Assembly (NCBI GenBank): GCA_013204355.1 | Contig: JABMOA010000081.1 | Span: forward strand, 1-21,787 | DNA from: Candidatus Woesearchaeota archaeon | Lineage (GTDB): Archaea > Nanobdellota > Nanobdellia > Woesearchaeales > GW2011-AR9 | DNA length: 21,787 bases | Reading direction: 5' to 3' | In this document: positions 8,373-17,933 of the stretch, one piece after another | Layout of the letters: the number at the start of each line of letters is the position of its first letter | Numbering within the stretch: position 1 is the stretch's first letter | The notes under the pieces: generated by a model | Seen by the model: the letters and a program-made list of their open reading frames with translations, nothing else | Told to the model about the DNA's origin: nothing | The model's database searches: none | Translations under genes and position numbers: made by a program

Positions 8373-10985
8373 ATGGTGGTAGATTTTAGTAGGTTGAAAT
8401 TTCATACGTTTTCTGTAGAACAATCACTTAAAGAATTAAAAACTTCTGAAAAAGGTTTGAATGCACATGAAGCTGAACAAAGATTACATGATTATGGTTT
8501 TAATGAACTTAAAGGAAAAGAAGGTTTACATCCACTGAGGATTTTCTTTCAGCAATTTTCTTGTCCGTTGGTATGGATTTTATTAGTAGCATTAATCTTT
8601 TCTATCGTTTTAAATGAAGTTATTGATGCTACAGTTATTGGTATTATAGTTGTAGCTAATGCAATTCTTGGATTTATCCAGGAATATAAAGCGGAAAAAT
8701 CTATTGAAGCGTTAAAGAAAATGGCTTCTCCAAAAGCGCGTGTGTTAAGAGATGGTAAAGAAATAAAAATTGAATCACGATTATTAGTGCCAGGAGATAT
8801 CATATTTTTAGAGACGGGTGATAAAATTCCTGCTGATGCCCGGTTAATTGAAGCACATAATCTTCATTTAGAAGAAGCATCTTTAACAGGAGAATCTTCT
8901 TCTGTACCCAAAAAAATTGAAATACTTGATGAAGTGCCGTTAGCTGATCGAAAAAATATGGTTTTTTCTTCTACAATTGTTTCTAATGGAAGAGCAAGAG
9001 CAGTTGTGGTTCATACGGGTATGACTTCTGAAATTGGAAAAATTGCAAAAATGATTTCAGATTCTCATGAACAATTGACACCTTTACAAAAGAAATTACG
9101 TGAATTAGGAAAATATCTTACGATTGCAGTTGTTATTGTTGCAATTATTGTTTTTGGAGCTGGATTGCTTACCGGTGGTAGTGCAACTGAAATGTTTCTT
9201 GTTGCAATTGCATTAGCAGTTGCTGCAATTCCTGAAGGATTACCTGCTGTGATTACAATTTCTTTATCTATAGGTGTACAGCGAATGATTAAGAAAAATG
9301 CGCTTGTCAGGAAATTGGCTTCAGTTGAAACGTTAGGAAGTGTTGATGTGATTTGTACAGATAAAACGGGAACGTTAACACATAATCAAATGACTGTGCA
9401 AAAAATATGGACAAATGATAAAGTTTATGATGTAACTGGTGCTGGTTATGATCCTAAAGGAAATTTTAAATTAGGAAAGAAATTAGCAAATCCTAGTGAA
9501 TTTGAACAAATTTTAAAGATTGGTTTATTATGTAATGATGCACATTTTTCCGGATCTAACGGAAATCGTGAATTATTTGGGGATCCTACTGAAGCTGCTT
9601 TAATTGTATCTTCTGAGAAAGCTGGATTACAATTAAAAGATTACGGTAAAAGAGTTGATGAAATTTCATTTTCTTCTGAACGAAAAATGATGACCGCTAT
9701 TCATGAAGATAACACATCTTATACAAAAGGTGCAGCAGATATAATTATAGAAAGATGTGATAAGATTCTGATGAATGGACAAGTTCAAAGATTAGATAGA
9801 AATCTCAAGAAAAAAGTGTTGGAACAGAATGAATCATTTGCAAAAGATGCATTACGTGTTCTTGGTTTTGCCTATAAAGAAAAATCAATAATAACAAATG
9901 CTGAAGAAAATATGATTTTTGTAGGATTACAAGCTATGATTGATCCACCACGAGAAGAAGTAAAGGAATCAATTAAAGAGTGTCATTCTGCGGGGATTAG
10001 AGTAATTATGATCACCGGTGATCATTTGACCACTGCAAAAGCAATTGCTGCTAAGTTAGGTATTTTGGGTGAAGCAGTCACAGGCGAGCAGTTGGATAAA
10101 ATGAAAGATTTGGATAAAAAGATTTTACGTATTGGAATCTTTGCAAGAGTTAATCCAGAACATAAATTATTAATTGTTCAAGCGTTAAAAGATAAAGGAC
10201 ATGTTGTTGCGATGACGGGTGATGGCGTCAATGATGCACCTGCATTAAAGAAAGCTGATATTGGGATTTCTATGGGTCTTGCTGGTACAGATGTCGCTAA
10301 GGAAGCCTCTGATATGATTTTAACAGATGATAACTTCACATCTATTGTAAGTGCTGTTGAGGAAGGGCGTGGGATTTTTGATAACATTAGAAAGTTTGTG
10401 AATTATTTATTATCAAGTAACCTTGGTGAAATTGCGGTGATATTACTTGCAACATTGTTTGGATTACCACTACCACTAACTGCGATTCAAATATTATGGG
10501 TTAATTTGGTAACGGATGGATTACCTGCAACAGCACTTGGTTTGGATCCATATGCTAAAGGTATTATGAATCGTCCACCACGCCCTGCAAGAGAAAGTAT
10601 CTTATCTAAAGAATTGAGTTCAGACATCATTATATATGGATTATTAATGGGTGTAGGATGCCTTGTGTTATTCTGGCTTTATCTAGGTTCAGGTTTATTA
10701 AAAGCGCAGACAATGGCATTTACAGCGTTAGTAATTTTTGAAATGTTACGATTACAGATTATTAGAAGTGAATATCGTGTGAGTCTTTTTAGTAATAAAT
10801 ATTTGATTGGGGCTGTTGTATTATCTTTAGGATTACAGATGCTTACAATTTATGGTCCTCTTGCTGTATGGTTTAAAACAAAGCCATTAGAATTATTTGA
10901 TTGGGGTATGATTCTTATTGCATCTGTAGTATTATGGATTGTATATAAAGCTGTGTATGCTCTTGTGAGAAAGTTAGAAAAGTAA
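8373..10985 (+). CDS. P2A-type (SERCA/PMR1-like) calcium-transporting ATPase
   Basis: An 870-residue membrane pump that would move Ca2+ across the cytoplasmic membrane using ATP. The order is standard: cation-ATPase N-terminal domain (about 10-75), actuator loop with TGES (172-175), phosphorylation motif DKTGTLT with Asp330, nucleotide-binding region with KGA (452-454), hinge TGDGVNDAPAL (615-625), then the C-terminal membrane helices. The SERCA calcium ligands can be traced by motif: Glu288 in IPEGLPA (M4), Asn683/Glu686 in SSNLGE (M5), Asn711/Asp715 in NLVTDGLPA (M6) and probably Glu790 (M8). This favours Ca2+ over Na+/K+ or H+. Length is normal and nothing is broken. Its 3' end overlaps the convergent gene on the other strand by 12 bases. 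Confidence 0.95.
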   Translation: MVVDFSRLKFHTFSVEQSLKELKTSEKGLNAHEAEQRLHDYGFNELKGKEGLHPLRIFFQQFSCPLVWILLVALIFSIVLNEVIDATVIGIIVVANAILGFIQEYKAEKSIEALKKMASPKARVLRDGKEIKIESRLLVPGDIIFLETGDKIPADARLIEAHNLHLEEASLTGESSSVPKKIEILDEVPLADRKNMVFSSTIVSNGRARAVVVHTGMTSEIGKIAKMISDSHEQLTPLQKKLRELGKYLTIAVVIVAIIVFGAGLLTGGSATEMFLVAIALAVAAIPEGLPAVITISLSIGVQRMIKKNALVRKLASVETLGSVDVICTDKTGTLTHNQMTVQKIWTNDKVYDVTGAGYDPKGNFKLGKKLANPSEFEQILKIGLLCNDAHFSGSNGNRELFGDPTEAALIVSSEKAGLQLKDYGKRVDEISFSSERKMMTAIHEDNTSYTKGAADIIIERCDKILMNGQVQRLDRNLKKKVLEQNESFAKDALRVLGFAYKEKSIITNAEENMIFVGLQAMIDPPREEVKESIKECHSAGIRVIMITGDHLTTAKAIAAKLGILGEAVTGEQLDKMKDLDKKILRIGIFARVNPEHKLLIVQALKDKGHVVAMTGDGVNDAPALKKADIGISMGLAGTDVAKEASDMILTDDNFTSIVSAVEEGRGIFDNIRKFVNYLLSSNLGEIAVILLATLFGLPLPLTAIQILWVNLVTDGLPATALGLDPYAKGIMNRPPRPARESILSKELSSDIIIYGLLMGVGCLVLFWLYLGSGLLKAQTMAFTALVIFEMLRLQIIRSEYRVSLFSNKYLIGAVVLSLGLQMLTIYGPLAVWFKTKPLELFDWGMILIASVVLWIVYKAVYALVRKLEK

Positions 10986-11408
10986 TTTTTGTAATTCAGT
11001 TTCAAATTTTGAGTTAGGATTAATGGAATATTCTAAAGCGTGAGTCACACCATTACTTTTTAATAATTCCTCTACTCCATGATTATTACGATAAAGTCCA
11101 ATGATCTTTACATGAGGAATTAATGTGTTTAACTCTTTTATAATTTCCCTTGTTTCAATAATCCCTGAATCATAAAATAGATTAGAAAAATGATAAATAA
11201 TTCTTTTTGGACGATTTGTGTTAGGACTTTCGTTTATTAATTCAACTAAAGAAGAATGATTTCCAAAATTTAATAAATCATATTTACTTCCTTCAAGAAT
11301 TCTTTCAATATGTTGATACATTGACGAAGGACATCTAAGATATAACTTTTCACTTTGAAGCATTAATTTTTTCCACGCTTCATTTCCTTTATTTGACGTA
11401 CTTGTCAT
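10974..11408 (-). CDS. small protein of unknown function co-transcribed with cdc48
   Basis: I take the start as the ATG at 11408, one base after the cdc48 stop (TAA-A-ATG). A longer reading from a TTG at 11417 would overlap cdc48 and is less likely. The 144-residue product is soluble. Its second half alternates strand-like and helix-like stretches (KRIIYHF, HVKIIGLYRNN, GVTHALEYS), reminiscent of a Rossmann or receiver-like fold, but the phospho-acceptor pattern of response regulators is not evident. No family recognised. The tight coupling to cdc48 suggests a partner or adaptor of the unfoldase, which is inference only. The tail of the gene overlaps the end of the Ca2+ ATPase gene on the opposite strand. 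Confidence 0.8.
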   Translation of the reverse strand: MTSTSNKGNEAWKKLMLQSEKLYLRCPSSMYQHIERILEGSKYDLLNFGNHSSLVELINESPNTNRPKRIIYHFSNLFYDSGIIETREIIKELNTLIPHVKIIGLYRNNHGVEELLKSNGVTHALEYSINPNSKFETELQKLLF

Positions 11409-11409
11409 T

Positions 11410-13773
<2,364 letters not shown>

Positions 13774-13795
13774 ATGAATTTTCAGAGGGAATTAG

Positions 13796-13804
13796 ATATA
13801 TAAA
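13796..13804 (-). promoter_or_regulatory. TATA box of cdc48
   Basis: The minus strand reads TTTATATAT, ending 22 bases before the ATG at 13773. Strong match in sequence and spacing; supports this start and a leaderless mRNA for cdc48 and the gene after it. Confidence 0.65.
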
Positions 13805-13866
13805 GGTTGTGAATAAGGTTGGGATTTAAGGAAAGAGTGAGGTTGTTGATAATAGTATAAAAAAAG

Positions 13867-13924
13867 AAGGTATTATTTACAAAAAGGTATTTTTAGAACA
13901 TAAAAAGTCAAATCCGAAATCGGA
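13867..13924. promoter_or_regulatory. possible operator region upstream of the PIN-domain gene (direct repeats and a palindrome)
   Basis: Two near-identical direct repeats, AAGGTATTATTTA (13867-13879) and AAGGTATTTTTA (13884-13895), are followed by an inverted repeat TCCGA-AA-TCGGA (13913-13924). The palindrome ends 17 bases upstream of the PIN-gene TATA box, a typical place for an archaeal regulator to bind. The region is also the gap between the divergent cdc48 and PIN promoters. The function is inferred; the repeats themselves are plain in the sequence. Confidence 0.35.
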
Positions 13925-13941
13925 ATTAAGATGCACAAAAG

Positions 13942-13949
13942 TTTATTAA
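13942..13949 (+). promoter_or_regulatory. TATA box of the PIN-domain gene
   Basis: TTTATTAA ends 21 bases before the ATG at 13971, the spacing shared by the other leaderless genes here. Confidence 0.55.
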
Positions 13950-13970
13950 TACCTAATATTTTCTCCTACT

Positions 13971-14480
13971 ATGGTATTAAGAGTTATTTTTGATACAAAT
14001 ATTTTTGGTAACTTATTAGAAGAACAAGATACTGAGGAAATTGAAACAAGAATTAATGAAGAAAAAGATTTTATTGTGTATAACTTTTCTCCTATTCGTC
14101 AAGAATTAAGGAATATCCCTACTACAACAAAAGCAAGTAAAAGAGCAAGAAATCTTCTGTTAAGTATGTACGATAGAATTACAGGCGATCATTTTCTTAA
14201 AAATTCAATTGCGATTACAAGTTTAACCAAAAAGTATTATGATCACTATAGAAATCTTGGTGGTATTTATGGTTGGGATACAAATATTAGAGTTGATTTT
14301 ATGATTGTAGCCTGTGCAAGTTTCAATGGCCTAGATGTTGTTTATTCAGATGATCAAAAAACAATGCTTGGAAAGGTTGCTTTAAAAGCATATCAACACA
14401 TTAACATAAAAGAAAACCTACGGACTCCAGATTTTCTAAAATATAATGATATCTTGAAGAAATTTAGAAGGCAATTATAA
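13971..14480 (+). CDS. PIN-domain ribonuclease (VapC-like or stand-alone RNase)
   Basis: A 169-residue protein starting VLRVIFDTNIFGN, the classic PIN strand with Asp8-x-Asn10. Further conserved acidic positions can be traced: Glu45 in SPIRQELRNIP, Asp109 in NIRVDFMIVACAS, and Asp127/Asp128 in VVYSDDQ. Together they form the Mg2+/Mn2+-binding site of PIN nucleases, which cut RNA. At 169 residues it is longer than many VapC toxins (about 130), with an extra helical part around 55-100. No VapB-like DNA-binding gene sits upstream in the usual order; instead a 49-codon ORF converges on it and overlaps its stop. It could be a toxin with an unusual partner or a housekeeping PIN RNase. Confidence 0.85.
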   Translation: MVLRVIFDTNIFGNLLEEQDTEEIETRINEEKDFIVYNFSPIRQELRNIPTTTKASKRARNLLLSMYDRITGDHFLKNSIAITSLTKKYYDHYRNLGGIYGWDTNIRVDFMIVACASFNGLDVVYSDDQKTMLGKVALKAYQHINIKENLRTPDFLKYNDILKKFRRQL

Positions 14481-14624
14481 ATTTTCCATGCCGTAATCTT
14501 TTAACTTATAAACACTTGTAGACGCTTTAATGAATGCTCTAATATCTTTTCTAAACTGAGGGTCTTTTTTAGCTTCCGCTAACTCTTTATAAAATTGTTC
14601 TTTGGATAACTTTTTACTTGTCAT
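14475..14624 (-). CDS. 49-residue charged helical protein, convergent with and overlapping the PIN gene
   Basis: A minus-strand ORF of 50 codons from the ATG at 14624 to a TAA at 14475-14477. The product is charged and predicted helical (KKLSKEQFYKELAEAKKDP, then FRKDIRAFIKAS, ending GMENL). A good TATA box (AATATAAAT on the plus strand, 14647-14655) lies 22 bases upstream, the same geometry as the other genes, which argues that it is real. Its stop overlaps the stop region of the PIN gene by six bases. I do not recognise a family; the sequence looks like a small regulatory or antitoxin-type peptide. The antitoxin idea rests on position only. Confidence 0.65.
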   Translation of the reverse strand: MTSKKLSKEQFYKELAEAKKDPQFRKDIRAFIKASTSVYKLKDYGMENL

Positions 14625-14646
14625 TTTTGGTTGAAAGTTGATTGTT

Positions 14647-14655
14647 AATATAAAT
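14647..14655 (-). promoter_or_regulatory. TATA box of the 49-codon gene
   Basis: The minus strand reads ATTTATATT, ending 22 bases before the ATG at 14624. It is the main evidence that the very short ORF is transcribed. Confidence 0.55.
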
Positions 14656-14704
14656 CTTCCGAGAGATTGTATTGTTCCTCATAAGTTACATTTTTGTCAA
14701 AACC

Positions 14705-14712
14705 TTTAAAAA
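14705..14712 (+). promoter_or_regulatory. TATA box of the 499-residue orphan gene
   Basis: TTTAAAAA ends 23 bases before the ATG at 14736. Because it lies downstream of the alternative TTG start at 14694, it argues strongly for the ATG. Confidence 0.55.
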
Positions 14713-14735
14713 GTTCCTACCCAAAAAATAATCTT

Positions 14736-16235
14736 ATGAATAATCCTACAACCAAAGAAGGTAGCTTTTTACATAATGTAGAAGGCCTCGCTAATGCGGC
14801 GTACAACGTTATTAGACATATTCGTTTAGATAATATCCCTGCTAATTATGTTTCTATTGAAACTCTCCCTACTTATTTTGCAGATCATAAATTAGGTGAT
14901 GCTGATCCACAGTTAGTTTCTAAAGTTGTTGAAGTCTATTTACGACAAGTACCCACAGATGTTGCAATCGGGCGAACTGATCTCTATGATGGCAGAACAA
15001 GTCCTGATGTTGTACAAAGAAATGTAAGTAAGTGGGCCATCCATAAAGAGAAATGGCAACGAGATGTTTATACCGCGCAAAAAAAAGTAATTGATGATGT
15101 TGTTGATGGACGTGTTAAAAGATTAAGAGAAAGTTTAGTACAAGATGTTGCCAAAGAATTATACCCTTATCAATTTAGCACATTTGAATTATCAGATGCA
15201 GTAAATAGAGGGATGCCTCTTGATGGAGAATTAGCGCCTATCGCTGCAGTTTTAAAAGAAGAGATGTATCGGAGAGCAGGACTACAACATCACGAAGATC
15301 CTGCAATGATGTATGACATTGCATTTAGATACGCAGTAAAAGAGAAAGGATGGGATAAGTTAGATGATGAAAAATTGTTTTCCATTTTAGATGCAGAACA
15401 TATTACAGAATTATTTGAAATATATTTTGAGAAAGATATTGCAAAACCAGAACCATTAACGGATGAGAAACTTGAAGCTTGGTTGCAAGAACCTGTAACA
15501 AAGAAAAAACAAAGAATTAGTGGAGTAGTAAATGGGACTCATTCTGCTGTTGATTGGGATAGAGATGTCCCACGCATTTATACAACTGTAAATGAAAGGG
15601 TTAGATGCTATGGTAAATCTCAAGCACAGTTTAGAAGAAATTCAGATGAATCTAGTTTGCATACAATTGATGCCCAAGGTAATCCAAGGATTGCGACGAT
15701 GAGTGATATTTTTCGTGCACGAGTTGAAGATTATGATACAATAGAGGGACGAACATTAGAACAAAGAACACGGTTGTGGAATCAATATTTCTATACTTCA
15801 ACCGATATTATATATAAAGGCGGAACAAGTGAATTTAAATTAACACATAATTCACCTCATTTAGCTGCATTACCTGAAAATTTTAATGGTCCTGTCTTTG
15901 ATGTTGAATGTGATAGTGTGAAATTTAATGATGATGTTGATGTTATAGTGAATAAACCTTTAACTCGTGGTCAATTCTTAGCAAGTCCTGTATGGGATTA
16001 TTTAATATTTGACACACATGTGAAAAAAAGAATAGCTGAAATCATGTTTGATGAGTTCAAATTTAATACTGCATTTAAATTCTGGACAACAACAGCTCCT
16101 ATTAGAGATCATGGAAGAGCGTTGTTTGCTAGTAATGCTAATATGTGTGGTGATGTTCACGGCAAATCTAGCCTTAGTTATGGTCTTGTCTCTTTCCTCC
16201 GTGTATCTTCCACAGAAACATCCAGAAAACCATAA
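14736..16235 (+). CDS. 499-residue protein of unknown function
   Basis: The frame can be extended to a TTG at 14694, but a TATA box at 14705-14712 lies inside that extension, so the ATG at 14736 is the likely start. The protein is soluble, with no signal peptide or membrane helix. The first half is helical and charged (for example KWAIHKEKWQRDVYTAQKK). A Lys-rich hinge (EPVTKKKQR) sits near residue 260, and the second half is more strand-like (for example GPVFDVECDSVKFNDDVDVIV). Near the C-terminus a stretch NANMCGDVHG is followed by a low-complexity Ser/Arg tail (VSSTETSRKP), which could be a natural end or follow a late frameshift. I recognise no family, catalytic motif or nucleotide-binding loop. 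It stands alone, with its own promoter and a T-run terminator. Confidence 0.85.
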   Translation: MNNPTTKEGSFLHNVEGLANAAYNVIRHIRLDNIPANYVSIETLPTYFADHKLGDADPQLVSKVVEVYLRQVPTDVAIGRTDLYDGRTSPDVVQRNVSKWAIHKEKWQRDVYTAQKKVIDDVVDGRVKRLRESLVQDVAKELYPYQFSTFELSDAVNRGMPLDGELAPIAAVLKEEMYRRAGLQHHEDPAMMYDIAFRYAVKEKGWDKLDDEKLFSILDAEHITELFEIYFEKDIAKPEPLTDEKLEAWLQEPVTKKKQRISGVVNGTHSAVDWDRDVPRIYTTVNERVRCYGKSQAQFRRNSDESSLHTIDAQGNPRIATMSDIFRARVEDYDTIEGRTLEQRTRLWNQYFYTSTDIIYKGGTSEFKLTHNSPHLAALPENFNGPVFDVECDSVKFNDDVDVIVNKPLTRGQFLASPVWDYLIFDTHVKKRIAEIMFDEFKFNTAFKFWTTTAPIRDHGRALFASNANMCGDVHGKSSLSYGLVSFLRVSSTETSRKP

Positions 16236-16263
16236 GTTTTCTCGTAGTTCAACGTAGTACACA

Positions 16264-16270
16264 TTTTTTT
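16264..16270 (+). terminator. T-run terminator after the orphan gene
   Basis: Seven Ts begin 28 bases after the stop codon at 16235, with further T-rich sequence following. Archaeal termination commonly uses such runs without a hairpin. Confidence 0.45.
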
Positions 16271-16352
16271 CTAAATTTTATTAAAAGAATCTTTTAAATA
16301 CGAGATATTTTATTCCGGAAGAAAAATTCTGATGTATATCCTATATAAAATC

Positions 16353-16360
16353 AAAAAAAA
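16353..16360 (-). terminator. T-run terminator of the 144-residue protein gene
   Basis: Eight As on the plus strand give eight Ts on the minus strand, starting about 12 bases past the stop at 16373 and preceded by other short T runs. With the T run at 16264 this makes a terminator zone between two convergent genes. Confidence 0.45.
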
Positions 16361-16372
16361 CTAAAAATAAAA

Positions 16373-16807
16373 TTACTCCGTTTTCGGAGCTGATTGACCA
16401 GGAATCTGTCTTTGCAATTTAGGAAGTGGTAATGGTGAAGGTAAGCTTACTTCCTCAGAAATCTTGATTGCTTGGATGTTTCCTTTATGTAATGCTGCGT
16501 TTACAACTTCTTCCGTAATTGCTAAAGGTACTTTTTTATTTTCATCCCATCCTTTTTTAATTTCTGCAACCTCTGATTCTTCTCCTACGTAGATTACTTG
16601 TCCTTCAACGTCAATCTTTCCTAAATCAGGTTCATAACTACAGTTGAATGTGAAGGTGAATTTCAGTCCTTTTTTACCAGCCACTGAGAAATCTAAATCT
16701 TCTACATCTTTAATAGAAACGTTATTATTTATTTTTATTTGGCCGCCTTTTGCTGTTAAGCTTCGTTCTGCGGATACTTTATGTAAATTTACTTTAACTA
16801 TTGTCAT
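16373..16807 (-). CDS. conserved-looking 144-residue beta-rich protein, function unknown
   Basis: The start MTIVKVNLHKVSAER is followed by alternating beta strands (GGQIKINNNVSIKDVEDLDF, LKFTFTFNCSYEPDLGKIDVEG, QVIYVGEE). A helical part comes next (EIKKGWDENKK, ITEEVVNAALHKGNIQAIKISEE), and the protein ends in a Pro-rich tail (LPSPLPLPKLQ). The overall pattern resembles uncharacterised small archaeal proteins with a SecB-like layout, but I recall this only loosely and it is not a firm assignment. It has a strong Shine-Dalgarno site six bases from the ATG and a TATA box 44 bases upstream, so unlike its neighbours its mRNA should have a leader of about 20 bases. That suggests efficient, possibly high-level translation. 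Confidence 0.85.
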   Translation of the reverse strand: MTIVKVNLHKVSAERSLTAKGGQIKINNNVSIKDVEDLDFSVAGKKGLKFTFTFNCSYEPDLGKIDVEGQVIYVGEESEVAEIKKGWDENKKVPLAITEEVVNAALHKGNIQAIKISEEVSLPSPLPLPKLQRQIPGQSAPKTE

Positions 16808-16813
16808 TGATAA

Positions 16814-16820
16814 CCACCTT
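16814..16820 (-). promoter_or_regulatory. strong Shine-Dalgarno site of the 144-residue protein gene
   Basis: AAGGTGG on the minus strand ends six bases before the ATG at 16807, a good match to the anti-Shine-Dalgarno end of archaeal 16S rRNA. It is the only convincing one in the window. Confidence 0.6.
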
Positions 16821-16851
16821 TTATGTTTGTATTAGGTTAGGAGAGAGGTAG

Positions 16852-16859
16852 TTTATAAA
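16852..16859 (-). promoter_or_regulatory. TATA box of the 144-residue protein gene
   Basis: TTTATAAA ends 44 bases upstream of the ATG at 16807, placing transcription start about 20 bases before it, just ahead of the Shine-Dalgarno site. The box lies six bases before the end of the upstream gene at 16865, so the two genes have separate promoters. Confidence 0.55.
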
Positions 16860-16864
16860 GTTTA

Positions 16865-17884
16865 TCATCCCCCTCGCTTATTTTTCTTCTTAAGTTGCCT
16901 TCTTGACCTTGCATTCGTTGTTCTTAATTTACGTTTCAAAATAGATTGGAGTGGTTTTTCCACAGAAAATGCCTGATTTTCTTTGCGTTTTATTTTATAA
17001 TGATTTCTTTGATCGTCTGTTTCAATATAACAAATTTGATAAACTTCATCAGAAAGAGGGATTGGGTTATTTACACCTGTTCCATTTGTAAAATCTACAA
17101 GATATTTTTCATCACCAACTCTATAACTATTCCACGCATGACGTCCTCCAAAAGCAATATTTCCTTTCCTAAGACGCGATATAATTCCTGCAGATTGTAA
17201 CATCATTTGTGCAGTAACAGCAATGTGACGACATACAAAACTATGTTTCCCATCTTCTCCACAATAAAAATTAATTGCGACAGAACCATCTTGTGAGAAC
17301 TCACGCTCACTCACATTAAAATTATCAAAATCATACATTAATCCCAAATAATGGTTGATTGAACTAATTATTTTTTGAACCCCTTCAATGGAATAAAGTG
17401 AATTGGTTTCATGAGAGGTATTTTTTTTTGCAAATAATAACTGAGGATAAAGATCTTTTTTTCTGAAACGAAATTTTGCACGTCCTTTTCTTTCTGCAGA
17501 CGAACCATCACTGAATGAACCTAAATCAGTATAACCATCAGGAAGATAATGAGGGATACCATTAAAGACTTCATCTCCTGTATCTGGAAAAATAATGTTA
17601 TCTGTTAAAATTTCTAAATTTAATACATCTGAAAGAAGATTTATCCGAACTCTTGGTGTTAACGGTACAGAGTCAACAACTTCATTTAATCTTCGTATGG
17701 TTCTAAATGGGTGTTCATAGAATGAATCTAAATATAAATCAAAGTCTGAATTAGTTAATGATGGAGACCCCGTTAATGTTCCATGAAAATTAATTGATTG
17801 TTTTAGTAAAGTTGAATTTTCATACACTACACCATGTATTAACGTCCTATGTACATAACTTAAGTTTTCTATTGATTTATTCAT
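16865..17884 (-). CDS. transglutaminase-like (papain-fold) protein with basic C-terminal tail
   Basis: A 339-residue protein with a plausible Cys-His-Asp triad of the transglutaminase-like superfamily. Cys218 lies at the head of a helix (FVCRHIAVTAQMMLQSAG), His249 in GGRHAWNSYRV and Asp264 in YLVDFTNG, in the order and spacing usual for that fold. Such proteins can be proteases, amidases, cross-linking enzymes or inactive binders, so the reaction is unknown. No signal peptide or membrane helix is seen, so it should act inside the cell. The last 25 residues (about 315-339) are packed with Lys and Arg, suggesting binding to nucleic acid or acidic surfaces. The N-terminal 140 residues match nothing I know. 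It lies 49 bases after topA on the same strand but has its own TATA-like element. Confidence 0.75.
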   Translation of the reverse strand: MNKSIENLSYVHRTLIHGVVYENSTLLKQSINFHGTLTGSPSLTNSDFDLYLDSFYEHPFRTIRRLNEVVDSVPLTPRVRINLLSDVLNLEILTDNIIFPDTGDEVFNGIPHYLPDGYTDLGSFSDGSSAERKGRAKFRFRKKDLYPQLLFAKKNTSHETNSLYSIEGVQKIISSINHYLGLMYDFDNFNVSEREFSQDGSVAINFYCGEDGKHSFVCRHIAVTAQMMLQSAGIISRLRKGNIAFGGRHAWNSYRVGDEKYLVDFTNGTGVNNPIPLSDEVYQICYIETDDQRNHYKIKRKENQAFSVEKPLQSILKRKLRTTNARSRRQLKKKNKRGG

Positions 17885-17906
17885 ATGGTTCTCAAAATGT
17901 TTGTTT

Positions 17907-17914
17907 TTTTTAAA
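17907..17914 (-). promoter_or_regulatory. TATA-like element of the transglutaminase-like gene
   Basis: The minus strand reads TTTAAAAA, ending 22 bases before the ATG at 17884. It lies in the 49-base gap after topA, so the gene could be read both from its own promoter and by read-through. Confidence 0.45.
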
Positions 17915-17933
17915 TTAGAAGGTGTATTTTTTA

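Noticed and set aside
14694..14735. TTG start that would lengthen the orphan protein by 14 residues
   Set aside because: A TATA box lies inside the extension, so transcription would start after it.
16002..16262. Overlapping short frames on both strands at the end of the orphan gene
   Set aside because: They overlap the longer frame, have no promoter and no protein-like pattern, though one could matter if the orphan gene is frameshifted there.
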